Assembly: GCF_008802355.1 (NCBI RefSeq)
Contig: NZ_VZRA01000001.1
Span: 504,980 to 568,979, forward strand
Source: Oryzomonas sagensis
Lineage (GTDB): Bacteria > Desulfobacterota > Desulfuromonadia > Geobacterales > Pseudopelobacteraceae
DNA: 64,000 nt
Direction: 5' to 3'
Shown here: piece by piece, positions 10,538 to 21,630 of the stretch
Position numbering within the stretch: the first letter of the stretch is position 1
Layout of the letters: the number at the start of each line of letters is the position of its first letter
The notes under the pieces: model-generated
Seen by the model: only the letters and a program-made list of their open reading frames with translations
Database searches by the model: none
Told to the model about the DNA's origin: nothing
Translations under genes and position numbers: made by a program

Positions 10538-10556
10538 TCCGCGTCTTCTCTGTCAA
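10528..10556 (-). promoter_or_regulatory. Sigma-70 promoter of the tetR gene
   Basis: On the minus strand TTGACA (10551-10556) is followed after exactly 17 bases by TATTCT (10528-10533). The -10 box lies inside the operator palindrome, so repressor binding would exclude RNA polymerase. Confidence 0.75.
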
Positions 10557-10614
10557 GATTTTTTTGCACGCGACAAAAACAGTGGCACCAACCGGGGCGA
10601 CAAACCCCGGGGTG

Positions 10615-11883
10615 TCAGGGGGACGGGTCCCCCTTGCCGGTGGCAGAGATTGCATTCCGTAGCGCCCGGACCCTCTCCACGGCTGGCGGATGGGAATAAT
10701 AGAAAGCGGCATACCAGGGATGGGGGAACAGATTGGAGAGGTTCTCGACCGACAGCTTAACCAGGGCCGAGGCCAGATCCTGGGGGCGGCCGGTCAGGTC
10801 GGTGGCGAAGCGGTCCGCTTCCCGTTCGTGGCAACGGGAGCGCCACGCCGAAAACGGCGTCACGGGGAACAACACCAACGAGCCGATAAAGCCTAAGATG
10901 ACCATCCGGGACGGAAGGGAGAGGTCACCCTCAATCCCCAAGAGGCCGGGCAGGGCGGGCCAGGTGAGCAGTTTGAAACTGATCCAGGCCCCGCCAAGGG
11001 CCAGCAGTTCGGCGGTCACCAGCCGTTTCCAGATATGCCCCTTCTTCCAGTGGCCGATTTCGTGGGCCAGCACCGCCACGATCTCGCCGTGGGTCATCTG
11101 CTCGATGAGGGTATCGAACAGCACGATGCGCTTGACCTTGCCGATGCCGGTAAAGTAGGCATTGGAATGCTTGCTGCGCCGGGAGGCGTCCATCTGCATC
11201 ACCCGCCCCACTTTCAGGCCCGCCTTCCCCATCATGACGCGAATCTCCGCCTCCAGCCCCTCCTCCGTAACCGGCTCGAACTTGTTGAAAAGCGGCTCAA
11301 TCACATAGGGGGAGAGAAACATCATGAACAGGCTGAACAACGCCATGAAGGCCCACACCCAGATCCACCAGTGGCCGGGGCTCCATTGGATCAACCAGAA
11401 GGCCACGGCGACCAGGAAGGCCAGCAAGAGGGCTCCGATGGCCTGGGATTTGAAAAGATCCATGAGCCACAGCTTCGGCGTGGTCGTGTTGAAGCCGTAA
11501 CGGGCCTCGATGCGGAAGGTGCCGTACAGATCGAAGGGGAGGCCCAGCAGGGTCTGTATCCAGGCAAGGAGAAGGAAATAGATGATGGCCGAAGTGATGA
11601 CGCCCCCGCAGAGCCCCATGACAAACCGGTCATACACCACGACCAGCCCGCCGAACAGGAACAGGAGCAAAAGCCCATTGTCGAACAGCGACTCCCACAG
11701 CCCGAGCCGGCTGCTGTCCAGGGTATAGGCGGTGCTTGCGCGCAGTTTGTCCTCGTCGATGCTCCCCGCGAACTCCTCGGGCACGGCCGAGCCGTATTGC
11801 TTCAGGTGGCGCAGATTGATGTGGCGCAGCCAGTAGGTGAAAGCGGTGACCAGGGCAAACAGGATGAACAGGGCCAATTTCAT
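10615..11883 (-). CDS. M48-family (Ste24/CAAX protease-like) membrane metallopeptidase
   Basis: 422 residues, close to the size of eukaryotic Ste24. It is an integral membrane zinc protease. The active site HEIGH is at residues 274-278 and the third zinc ligand is Glu355 in HEREADRFA. About seven hydrophobic helices precede and follow the catalytic region. The DASRRSKHSNAYFTGIG segment before the active site is the conserved Ste24 motif. Bacteria lack prenylated CAAX proteins as a rule, so the likely role is membrane protein quality control. It stands alone between tetR and elbB. Confidence 0.94.
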   Translation of the reverse strand: MKLALFILFALVTAFTYWLRHINLRHLKQYGSAVPEEFAGSIDEDKLRASTAYTLDSSRLGLWESLFDNGLLLLFLFGGLVVVYDRFVMGLCGGVITSAIIYFLLLAWIQTLLGLPFDLYGTFRIEARYGFNTTTPKLWLMDLFKSQAIGALLLAFLVAVAFWLIQWSPGHWWIWVWAFMALFSLFMMFLSPYVIEPLFNKFEPVTEEGLEAEIRVMMGKAGLKVGRVMQMDASRRSKHSNAYFTGIGKVKRIVLFDTLIEQMTHGEIVAVLAHEIGHWKKGHIWKRLVTAELLALGGAWISFKLLTWPALPGLLGIEGDLSLPSRMVILGFIGSLVLFPVTPFSAWRSRCHEREADRFATDLTGRPQDLASALVKLSVENLSNLFPHPWYAAFYYSHPPAVERVRALRNAISATGKGDPSP

Positions 11884-12009
11884 CGTTCCTTTTCCTTCTT
11901 TCGTTTCTGGACCGCAAAGAAGGCACGGAGACTGCCCCGCGCCTTCTTTGCGTATGGTCGACCAGAGAGTTGACAGGTTCTTTCAAGGGGGGAGGACCAT
12001 ATCATATCG

Positions 12010-12663
12010 TCATAGCAATGCAATCACTTCCTTCACGCATTTGTCGATCCCCTCGTACGCCTCCGAGATACGGTGCGCCAGCATGTAGGCCGGAGTGGAC
12101 ACGATCTTGTTCGCGCGGTCCACGACGAATTCGGTGACCGGGCACTCCTGATGCCGGGCGCCGGTCTTTTCCATCTCGGCCGCCGTGCCCGCATCATTGC
12201 CGATGGTCAGGGTCGGCGCCCTGTCCTTGCCCAGCACCATCGCCACAACGGCCGGGGCGATGCAGATGGCGCCGATCGGTTTGCCGGCCGTCGCCATCTC
12301 CCGGAGCAGACGTGCCACCTCGGGATGAACCGTGGCGCCGGCCCCCTTGACGGCAAAATCGCAGAGGTTTTTCACCGCCCCGAATCCGCCGGGGAGGACG
12401 ACGGCGTCCAGATCGGCCGCTTGCACCTCACTGATATCACGGATATTACCGCGGGCAATGCGGGCGGCCTCGACCAGTGCGTTGCGCTTGTTCCCGGTTT
12501 CCTGCATGGTCAGATGGTTGGTCTCGGGGTAATCGGCATTGGGCGCCATGCAGACCGCCTCGGCTCCGTTCCGGTCGATCGCCAGGAGGGCAAAGACCGC
12601 CTCGTGAATCTCGCTGCCGTCGCGCACTCCGCACCCCGAAAGCACCACGCCGATCTTTTTCAT
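12010..12663 (-). CDS. elbB: ElbB, DJ-1/PfpI-like glyoxalase family protein
   Basis: 217 residues, the standard length. The family signature is clear: SGCGVRDGSEIHEAV near the start, MAPNADYPETNHLT, VLPGGFGAVKNLCDFA, and the nucleophile elbow GAICIAPAVVA with its cysteine. E. coli ElbB was linked to isoprenoid synthesis by genetics and later shown to have weak glyoxalase activity; its physiological substrate is uncertain. The gene stands alone, with 125 bases to the peptidase gene downstream. Confidence 0.95.
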   Translation of the reverse strand: MKKIGVVLSGCGVRDGSEIHEAVFALLAIDRNGAEAVCMAPNADYPETNHLTMQETGNKRNALVEAARIARGNIRDISEVQAADLDAVVLPGGFGAVKNLCDFAVKGAGATVHPEVARLLREMATAGKPIGAICIAPAVVAMVLGKDRAPTLTIGNDAGTAAEMEKTGARHQECPVTEFVVDRANKIVSTPAYMLAHRISEAYEGIDKCVKEVIALL

Positions 12664-12815
12664 AGTACGTCCTCCTTCGTGGTTATGGCTTCAATTGTCT
12701 TCTTAGGCGGCATTCGGCATATACGCCCGCACCGCGGCAGGGGAAAACACATCCTTATTACCCGGCGCACCGATTTGTGCGGAGGGCCGTGCCACCTTTG
12801 ATCATGATGAGAAGG

Positions 12816-14465
12816 TTATTGTGACACAACTTCGTCCGATGGCAAGGAACGGGGTTTCCGCCCCCATTCCAGCACCCCGAAGGCCAAAGCCATCACCCCG
12901 TAACCGGCGGCCAGATGCCAGACGATCGGAGCAGGGGGCGACAGGGGCGAAAACAGCGCCCCCGAAGCGAGCGGCGAATGGATCACCCCGCACAGGGAGC
13001 AGAGGGCGCAGGCCGTGAGGTAGAGGGCCGCCCGGCCCGGCCGATGGTCCAGGACATGGGAGAAGGTGGCGCCCCAGAGCAGCGACGTGACGATGAAACC
13101 GTTCCCCAGAAGGGTCGTGGCGGTATAGGTCGCCAGCAAATCCCCCGACAGGTCGGCGGCGCTCTTGCCCAGTCCGCCCAGCATCTGGCCGAATTGGATC
13201 GACACGAGGCAGGCGATTGCCGGAATGAAGGAGATGGCAATGGCCCGGTAATGGTTGTGGGGGGTTGCCTCAAAAGCCTGGGCGGTGATCTCGACCCCGA
13301 TGAAGATCAGGATCGGCGCCACCGCCGCCTCGGGCAGGAGGCTGACGAAGAACGAGAGGTAGCCCAGTATCCCCCCCAGGCCGATGAACAGGGCCGTGGC
13401 GATGGTGTACCCGGAGCGCCCCCCCATCTCCTTGTAGGCCGGGTGGCCGATATAGGGGCAGGACTGGATCACGCCGCCGCAGACGCCGGCCACGAGGGTG
13501 GCAACCCCTTCCACCAGGAGGACGTCGCGGGTGTTGTAGTCGTCACCGGCCACGGCCGCGCTCTCGGTGACATCGACACCGCCAACCACCGTAGCAAGGG
13601 CAAACGGGATCGCCAGCGGCAGATAAGCCAGGGCTTTCGTCAGGCCGGGCACAAATTCCAGGGTCGGCAACGGCAGATGAACGGAGAGCGCAAAAGGCCG
13701 GAAGACAGCGTGGCCCGTACCGGGCAGCAGGTCAAAGGCTGACAGCAGATAATAGGCCGCCGTGCCGAGCAGGATGCCCGCCAGTGCGCCCGGCATGCGC
13801 AGGGGCAGCCGGAAACGTGCCAGAAGCGAAATGAAAACGATCCCAAGGGAGAGGAAGCCGACCACGGGCGAGGCGAACAGCTTGAGGAACGGCAGATAGG
13901 CGATCAGGAGCAGCGCCACGGCAGCGATGCTCCCCAGCAGGCCGGCCCGGGGGATGGCACGGCGCAGGGCCGGTCCGCAAAAGGAGACGGCGATCTTGAA
14001 GATCCCCATCAGCACGATGACCCCCATGGCCACCTGCCAAGTGAAATGGGCATCCTTGCTCGCCAGGTAACAGGGGCCGATCACGCCGAAAGCCAGGCCA
14101 AAGGTGGAGGGGGTGTCCAACCCCAGGGGCATGGCGGTCACATCAGCCCGCCCCGTGCGCCTGGCCAGGCGCCAGGCCATCCAGGAGTACAGCAGGTCGC
14201 CCACCAAGACCCCCATGGCGCTGCCGGGCAGCATGCGGTAGAGCACGATTTCCCGCGGCATGCCGAAGGCGCCGGTCAGGATGGCGGCCATGATGACCAG
14301 GCCGGACATGTTGTCCAGCATCAGGCCGAAAAAGGCATTGACATCGCCAATGGCGAACAGGCGTTTTTTGTGCAACACCCCAGACACCTCGCACGATAAA
14401 GTTTCGCGCATCATTGCGGTTGCGGCCCACAGGTGACCTGAACAAACTCCGCAGGCCTGATCCAT
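12816..14465 (-). CDS. NCS2-like permease (xanthine/uracil family), unknown substrate
   Basis: 549 residues with about twelve to fourteen hydrophobic segments. The N-terminal FAIGDVNAFFGLMLDNMSGLV and the ESAAVAGDDYNTRDVLLVEG segment match the general NCS2 fold, in which the substrate site lies between crossed half-helices. The usual substrate loop with GxxxxTxxSR is replaced by QSCPYIGHPAYKEMGGRSGYT, so purine or pyrimidine specificity should not be assumed. The start could be ATG 14465 or ATG 14411 (MRETLSCEV); neither has a strong ribosome site. No metabolic genes nearby suggest a substrate. Confidence 0.7.
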   Translation of the reverse strand: MDQACGVCSGHLWAATAMMRETLSCEVSGVLHKKRLFAIGDVNAFFGLMLDNMSGLVIMAAILTGAFGMPREIVLYRMLPGSAMGVLVGDLLYSWMAWRLARRTGRADVTAMPLGLDTPSTFGLAFGVIGPCYLASKDAHFTWQVAMGVIVLMGIFKIAVSFCGPALRRAIPRAGLLGSIAAVALLLIAYLPFLKLFASPVVGFLSLGIVFISLLARFRLPLRMPGALAGILLGTAAYYLLSAFDLLPGTGHAVFRPFALSVHLPLPTLEFVPGLTKALAYLPLAIPFALATVVGGVDVTESAAVAGDDYNTRDVLLVEGVATLVAGVCGGVIQSCPYIGHPAYKEMGGRSGYTIATALFIGLGGILGYLSFFVSLLPEAAVAPILIFIGVEITAQAFEATPHNHYRAIAISFIPAIACLVSIQFGQMLGGLGKSAADLSGDLLATYTATTLLGNGFIVTSLLWGATFSHVLDHRPGRAALYLTACALCSLCGVIHSPLASGALFSPLSPPAPIVWHLAAGYGVMALAFGVLEWGRKPRSLPSDEVVSQ

Positions 14466-14496
14466 CGTGAAAAAGCGGACCTTACCTGGGTAGCGG

Positions 14497-14778
14497 TTAT
14501 CTTCTGATATTTAGCCGCCGCTCGTCCAACGGCAAATCCATCCGCGACAGATGAAGAAACCCCACGGCGATACCTGAGGTGCTGGCGTTGGACAATACTA
14601 CCTCGTGGACAAGAAGATTCTTTGCCCGGGGCAGCTCTTCGGGGGTGACGAGCCTCGTCTGCATGTCCGTCAGATCCCGCTCTATCCTCCGCATGAATAG
14701 CAACAATTTCCATTCATGGGCCGATAGATTCAATAGGGGTGGGTATTTTCGCCGGAATTTTTCATACGCCGATTCCAT
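14497..14778 (-). CDS. Small uncharacterised protein overlapping uppP
   Basis: 93 residues from ATG 14778 (MESAYEKFRRKYPPLL), charged and probably cytoplasmic, with no signal peptide or membrane segment. The first 17 bases overlap the 3' end of uppP in another frame, which suggests translational coupling. No family was recognised. In its favour are its codon pattern, the normal amino-acid mix with helical stretches (AHEWKLLLFMRRIERDLTDM) and the close junction. A longer start at 14793 adds five residues. Confidence 0.6.
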   Translation of the reverse strand: MESAYEKFRRKYPPLLNLSAHEWKLLLFMRRIERDLTDMQTRLVTPEELPRAKNLLVHEVVLSNASTSGIAVGFLHLSRMDLPLDERRLNIRR

Positions 14779-15631
14779 GGAAAATAAACACAACGAGCGA
14801 GGCGCCCAGGCAATAGTAGCCGAAGAAGTGCCAACGCCCTTTCTCCAACCAGTCGGAGAGCCAGCGCAGGGCCAGAAGTCCCGCGAGGAAGCTCGACATC
14901 ATCCCCACGACACCGGGGAGGAAGAGACCCATCAGATCCGCTCCCGATGTGGCGAGCTCATGCGCTTTGAGCAACCGCAGGATCTCGCGGGCGATGACGG
15001 GCGGGGTCAACACCACGGCCAGGGCAAAACTGAATTCCTCGGCCTTTACCCTGGCGACCCCCAGCAAGAGACCGACGGATATGGTCGCCCCGGAGCGGGA
15101 AAAGCCCCGGAACGGGAGACAGAGCCCCTGCACCATGCCAATCAGGATTGACTCTCCCGTCCCAATCTCGCGAGGCTTCACCGGGGGGGTTCCTCTCAGG
15201 CCGGCGATGATGATCAAAAGCCCTGCCGCGGCCAGGGCCGCCGAGATCAGGCCCAGATTACCGAACAACAGTTCGATCTCGGCATGCGGGACGTTGCCCA
15301 GGGCAAAACGTTCGATCAACGCCTTCAGCGCCAGCCCCACAGCTCCAGTCAAGATCGTGGCGAGTGTGATCAGCTTGAGGGATGCCATAAATTGCCGACG
15401 CGAGGCAAAGAACCCACTCTTCCAGGATTTCCAGAAATAGCAGATCACCGCAAACATGGTGCCGGTGTGGAGCATGACTAAAAGCAGCGTCATCTCCGGG
15501 GTGGTCGGGTCGAGTCCCATCAGCTTGGCAATCACAATGACATGGGCGGAACTGGACACGGGCAAGAGCTCGGCGGCCCCTTGAACTGCCGCAAGAATAA
15601 GGATATGGACTATGGTCATGGAGGGTGTCAC
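14762..15631 (-). CDS. uppP: Undecaprenyl-diphosphatase (UppP/BacA)
   Basis: 289 residues, the normal size. This integral membrane phosphatase recycles undecaprenyl pyrophosphate to the monophosphate carrier used for peptidoglycan and surface polysaccharides; loss raises bacitracin sensitivity. Both signature motifs are present: VQGAAELLPVSSSAH near residue 16 and PFRGFSRSGATIS in the second half, which holds the catalytic Arg and Ser. About eight membrane helices are visible. The downstream small gene overlaps its end by 17 bases. Confidence 0.95.
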   Translation of the reverse strand: MTPSMTIVHILILAAVQGAAELLPVSSSAHVIVIAKLMGLDPTTPEMTLLLVMLHTGTMFAVICYFWKSWKSGFFASRRQFMASLKLITLATILTGAVGLALKALIERFALGNVPHAEIELLFGNLGLISAALAAAGLLIIIAGLRGTPPVKPREIGTGESILIGMVQGLCLPFRGFSRSGATISVGLLLGVARVKAEEFSFALAVVLTPPVIAREILRLLKAHELATSGADLMGLFLPGVVGMMSSFLAGLLALRWLSDWLEKGRWHFFGYYCLGASLVVFIFHGIGV

Positions 15632-15949
15632 CTACCGATCGGTCGGGATATTGAAAAAACGGCGTCCGGAGTCCCCGGATAAGGCGAGACTAGCATAAAA
15701 AACATGACACTGCCAGATGGCAACGCCACGGGCAGTTCAAAACGTGAGGGCATGACGGCAATGGCCATTCATGGCAGTCTGACCGGTCTCTTGCCTGAAA
15801 ATGATTGCAATATCTCAAACCAATGGCAGAATGGGCCGTACTTGACGGCACCTCTACCAATACGGTCCGGGAATCCGCTCCTTCTATCTGCGGTTAACCG
15901 CGGTTTCCATGACCAGCAATCTCGGCAGTAATGAGGAATACCACTAGCC
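15632..15949. other. Divergent intergenic region, no gene seen
   Basis: 318 bases between uppP (leftward) and the damaged cupin gene (rightward). A short palindrome ACCGATCGGT lies just upstream of uppP. A 75-codon frame at 15704-15931 has neither a ribosome site nor a protein-like composition, so I do not call it. Confidence 0.5.
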
Positions 15950-16195
15950 ATGCACACCCACACCGCCCCTTATTGGACCGAACTGCTACAGCTCGCCCGC
16001 CATCCCGAGGGGGGATGGTTCCGCGAGACCTACCGCTCCGCCGAAAAGGTGGCCGGCTCCGGCGATTTTGCCCTGGTGGGGTGCACCGTGGCGCCCGGCT
16101 TCGATGTCAACGACTTCGAATCGGGGAATGAGCGCGACCTGGCCGAACTCTTCCCGCAGCACGAAGCGCTCATCGGGCGCTTGACCCGGGGCTAG
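15950..16195 (+). pseudogene. cupin_5 (DUF985) gene with in-frame loss of its central barrel
   Basis: Only 81 residues. The first 32 (PYWTELLQLARHPEGGWFRE, then TYRS) match the N-terminus of the cupin_5 family. From residue 41 the sequence jumps to the family's C-terminal signature FALVGCTVAPGFDVNDFE and ends FPQHEALIGRLTRG. Family members are about 150-170 residues, so roughly 90 residues holding the metal and sugar-binding barrel are missing without breaking the frame. A folded cupin is not possible, so I treat it as an internal-deletion remnant. Both ends remain well conserved, which points to a recent event, or to an assembly error. The next gene follows after 3 bases. Confidence 0.75.
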
Positions 16196-16198
16196 GCC

Positions 16199-16777
16199 AT
16201 GCCGCTGCCCCGCGATCAGGAGATCGCCTGCCAGCAGGTCCTGGTGGACGACGCGTCGGTCTTCTCCATCCAGTGGAGCGTCTTCCCGGCCACCCTTGCG
16301 GCGCCGCTCACGCCGGAGATACTCCTGGACCGCTATCTGGCCTACATCCGCCGATGCACCGCCACCGTCATCCGCCCCCACTGCTCGGCCTCGGGCATTC
16401 GGTTCCGCCTGTTCACCAGCCGCTGGAGCCTGATCAGCTTCCTCCCGCCGGTGGCAGAGCAACAGGCCGTCGTGCTGCGCATCTGCGGCGGCATGCTGGT
16501 GCAGCCGGGTCAAAACGAGCGGGGCGAACTGCGCTTCGGCGTCAAAGAGCTGCCGGACGGCGTCCGCGTCTCCCTGGAACTCTCCGAATATTGCCCCCTG
16601 CTCCTCGGCAGCCCCTCGCCCTCACCATTCCGCCGTCTGCTCTACCGCCTCTCCCAGGCGGCAGTTCACCGGCTGGTGACGGTTCGCTTCCTGGCGCGGC
16701 TCTATCGGGAACTGGCGGGACCGGGCGCCCGCGTTCGCGTGGTGGGTGTCAAGGTACGGGACGGACAGCCGGTGTAG
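16199..16777 (+). CDS. Uncharacterised protein downstream of the cupin remnant
   Basis: 192 residues, no signal peptide, no clear membrane helix and no motif I recognise. It is rich in Arg, Leu and Pro, with a beta-rich first half (QWSVFPATLAAPLTPEILLD, TSRWSLISFLPP) and an Arg-rich helical tail. It starts 3 bases after the cupin remnant ends, so the pair was probably co-transcribed. Codon use resembles the neighbours. Function unknown. Confidence 0.6.
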   Translation: MPLPRDQEIACQQVLVDDASVFSIQWSVFPATLAAPLTPEILLDRYLAYIRRCTATVIRPHCSASGIRFRLFTSRWSLISFLPPVAEQQAVVLRICGGMLVQPGQNERGELRFGVKELPDGVRVSLELSEYCPLLLGSPSPSPFRRLLYRLSQAAVHRLVTVRFLARLYRELAGPGARVRVVGVKVRDGQPV

Positions 16778-16995
16778 GTTCGCCGCCGCATCGGCCTCGC
16801 CCCTTGGGCCCGACCGAAAGCAGACCCACGGCCGGCCTGCCCCACGTGGTCAGAACCATCTGAATTTTATACAATTACCGGACCATGACCGGAGAAGACC
16901 GTCGTTTCGGGGTTTAGATTTTTGAATAAGCTCCGAAAGTATGTTAAAAGAATAAGACATCACTTATCACCCCTTCAGACAAGGAACAGGTTTCC

Positions 16996-19311
<2,316 letters not shown>

Positions 19312-19452
19312 GGGGTTGGTGAAAAACAGCCATCAGGCCTTCATCCTCGAATGCCCTTTTGTGCGGCGTAGCAAAGCTCACGCCTCCGCAGGGTTTGCCG
19401 AACGGGTGCGACGATCTGACTATTTTTGAACAACCCGCGTTTAAAAGGCACT

Positions 19453-20226
19453 ATGAATATTACCGTCATCGACAAGCTCATGCTGCGCTTCTTCGCCGAG
19501 CTCCAGGGGTGGTTCGCCCTGGCGGCCACGACCTTCGCACGCATGTTCCGCCGTCCCTATTATTACCGCGAATTCGCCGTGCAGTTCGATAAACTCGGTT
19601 TTTCCTCCCTGTTCATCTGTATGCTGACCGGCCTGTTCACCGGCATGGTCATGGCCCTGCAGGCCCTGGTGCAGCTCAAGCCCTTTGCCGCCACCAGCTA
19701 CGTGGGGGGCATGGTGGCGGTGACCATGATCAAGGAGTTGGGGCCGGTGCTGGCCTCCCTCATGGTGGCCGGCCGGGTCGGCTCCGCCATTACCGCGGAG
19801 TTGGGCACCATGGTGGTCACCGAGCAGGTTGACGCCATGCGGGTGGAGGGGACCGACATCGTCAAGCGGCTCGTGGCGCCGCGGCTGAAGGCCATGCTCC
19901 TGGCGCTGCCGCTCCTGACCGCGGTGGCCGACGCCGTCTCGCTCCTGGGTGGCTATATCATGGCCTCGGGCTACGGCATCAACCCCACCATGTACCTCAA
20001 GGGCATCCCTCAATTCATGGTCTTCCAGGACCTGATCGAGGGGTTGGTCAAACCGACCTTCTTCGGCTTCCTGATCGCCATGACCGGTTGCTACGTGGGG
20101 CTCAACACCCGCGGCGGCGCCGAGGGGGTGGGCAACTCGGCCAAACAGGCGGTGGTGGTTTCGTCGGTGCTGATCCTGATGTTCGATTTCTTCCTGACCA
20201 AGATCTTCGTGGTCTTCAGGGGATAG
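19453..20226 (+). CDS. mlaE: MlaE-family ABC transporter permease (phospholipid transport)
   Basis: 257 residues with five to six membrane helices. The diagnostic MlaE segment is present: KELGPVLASLMVAGRVGSAI, then AELGTMVVTEQVDAM and the charged RLVAPRLKAM turn. With MlaF and MlaD it forms the inner-membrane complex that moves phospholipids between inner and outer membrane. I chose ATG 19453 (MNITVIDKL); a TTG at 19426 would add nine residues. The preceding 141 bases hold no gene. The EVE gene follows after 7 bases. Confidence 0.9.
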   Translation: MNITVIDKLMLRFFAELQGWFALAATTFARMFRRPYYYREFAVQFDKLGFSSLFICMLTGLFTGMVMALQALVQLKPFAATSYVGGMVAVTMIKELGPVLASLMVAGRVGSAITAELGTMVVTEQVDAMRVEGTDIVKRLVAPRLKAMLLALPLLTAVADAVSLLGGYIMASGYGINPTMYLKGIPQFMVFQDLIEGLVKPTFFGFLIAMTGCYVGLNTRGGAEGVGNSAKQAVVVSSVLILMFDFFLTKIFVVFRG

Positions 20227-20233
20227 GATAACC

Positions 20234-20704
20234 ATGGCCTACTGGCTCTTCAAAACCGAACCGGGCTGTTTCTCCTTCGACGACCTGAAGGCCCGCCCGA
20301 ACATGACCGAACCGTGGGACGGGGTGCGCAACTACCAGGCGCGCAATTTCCTGCGGGACCGGATCAAGCCGGGCGACCGGGTGCTGTTCTACCACAGCAA
20401 TATCCCCGAGCCTGCCGTTGTCGGCATTGCCGAGGTGGTGCGGGGGGGATACCCCGATTCCACGGCCATGAACCCGGCGGGCGAGCATTTCGACCCCAAG
20501 GCGTCGCCGGAGAACCCGATCTGGTACATGGTGGACGTGCGCTATGGCGAGCCGCTGCCCCGGCCGGTCTCCCTCGAACAGATCAAGGGCAACCCCCTTC
20601 TGGCCGAAATGCCGCTGGTCAAGCGCAGCCGGCTCTCGGTCCTGCCGGTAACGGCCGATGAGTGGCGGATCATCCTGATCATGGGCGGAGCGGAACCCAA
20701 ATGA
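20234..20704 (+). CDS. EVE-domain protein
   Basis: 156 residues, a complete stand-alone EVE domain (MAYWLFKTEPGCFSFDDL, WDGVRNYQARNFLRD, GDRVLFYHSN, PENPIWYMVDVRY, and the end region MPLVKRSRLSVLPVT). EVE domains are relatives of PUA and YTH folds and are thought to bind modified bases in DNA or RNA. The gene lies inside the Mla operon, 7 bases after mlaE, and its stop overlaps the mlaF start as ATGA. The placement is odd: no lipid-transport role is known for the family. Confidence 0.92.
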   Translation: MAYWLFKTEPGCFSFDDLKARPNMTEPWDGVRNYQARNFLRDRIKPGDRVLFYHSNIPEPAVVGIAEVVRGGYPDSTAMNPAGEHFDPKASPENPIWYMVDVRYGEPLPRPVSLEQIKGNPLLAEMPLVKRSRLSVLPVTADEWRIILIMGGAEPK

Positions 20705-21453
20705 GCGGCAGCGATTCCATCCGCATGGAGAAACTGTCCTACTCGGTGGGGGGGCGGAAGATCCTGGAGGATTTCGACTTCTGCCTGGAGCGGGGGGTCA
20801 ACCGCACCATCCTGGGGGTAAGCGGCGCCGGCAAGACCACGATCCTCAAGCTGCTCCTGGGGCTGCTCCCCCCCCAATCGGGGCGGGTCTGCATCGGCGA
20901 CGTCTGCATCACCGGCCAACCGGAGTCAATCTTCAGCGAACAACGCAAGCGCATCGCCATCGTCTTCCAGGGAGGGGCGCTGTTCGATTCCATGACCGTG
21001 GGGGAGAACGTGGGCTACCGGCTGTTCGAGGAGGGGCGCCTCACCGAAGGGGAGATCGAACGGATCGTGCGGGAAAAGCTCTCCTTCGTGGGTGTGGAAG
21101 AGGCCGTGAACCTCTATCCCGCCGAACTGTCGGGCGGCATGAAGAAACGGGTCGCCATCGCCCGCGCCCTGGCGGCCAACCCGGATTTCATCTTCTTCGA
21201 CGAGCCGACCACCGGCCTCGACCCCATCGGTGTCTATAACATCTGCAACCTGATGCAGCGCCTGCAGGCCGAGGGGAAGACCACCCTCATGGTGACCCAC
21301 GACCTGGCCACAGCCTTCGCCACCTCGGAGCGCTTCACCTTCCTGCACCAGGCGCGGATGATCTTCGAGGGGACCGAGGCCCAGATGCGGGCCTGCACGA
21401 TCCCGGAGGTGCAGGAGTTCTTGCAGCCGACGCAAGAGTCGCTGTTTGTGTAA
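20701..21453 (+). CDS. mlaF: MlaF-family ABC transporter ATPase
   Basis: 250 residues with all ABC motifs: Walker A GVSGAGKTT, Q-loop VFQGGALFDSMTV, signature LSGGMKKRVAIARAL, Walker B FIFFDEPTTGLDP and the H-loop MVTHD. The GALFDSMTV and SGGMKKRV forms are typical of MlaF rather than of importer ATPases. It powers the MlaE permease from the cytoplasmic side. The start overlaps the EVE gene's stop by ATGA. A 177-base spacer separates it from mlaD. Confidence 0.93.
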   Translation: MSGSDSIRMEKLSYSVGGRKILEDFDFCLERGVNRTILGVSGAGKTTILKLLLGLLPPQSGRVCIGDVCITGQPESIFSEQRKRIAIVFQGGALFDSMTVGENVGYRLFEEGRLTEGEIERIVREKLSFVGVEEAVNLYPAELSGGMKKRVAIARALAANPDFIFFDEPTTGLDPIGVYNICNLMQRLQAEGKTTLMVTHDLATAFATSERFTFLHQARMIFEGTEAQMRACTIPEVQEFLQPTQESLFV

Positions 21454-21630
21454 ACACGCATTATTGCCACGGAGCCACGGAGGGATCACAGAGTTTTCGA
21501 GCAGATGAGCGCCGGAACGACGGCAGCGTTTTCCAGCTCATCTCAAGATTCACCACCCTGCGTTTTCTCAAAGATGTTCTCCGCGGCTCTGCGGCGGATT
21601 GTGATTTTAAACCGGAACAGGTGAAATTAT

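Noticed and set aside
15704-15931. A 75-codon frame upstream of the cupin remnant
   Set aside because: No ribosome site, atypical composition, and it spans the probable promoter region.
19312-19452. Remnant gene between lon and mlaE
   Set aside because: No frame with coding character; it looks like plain intergenic sequence.
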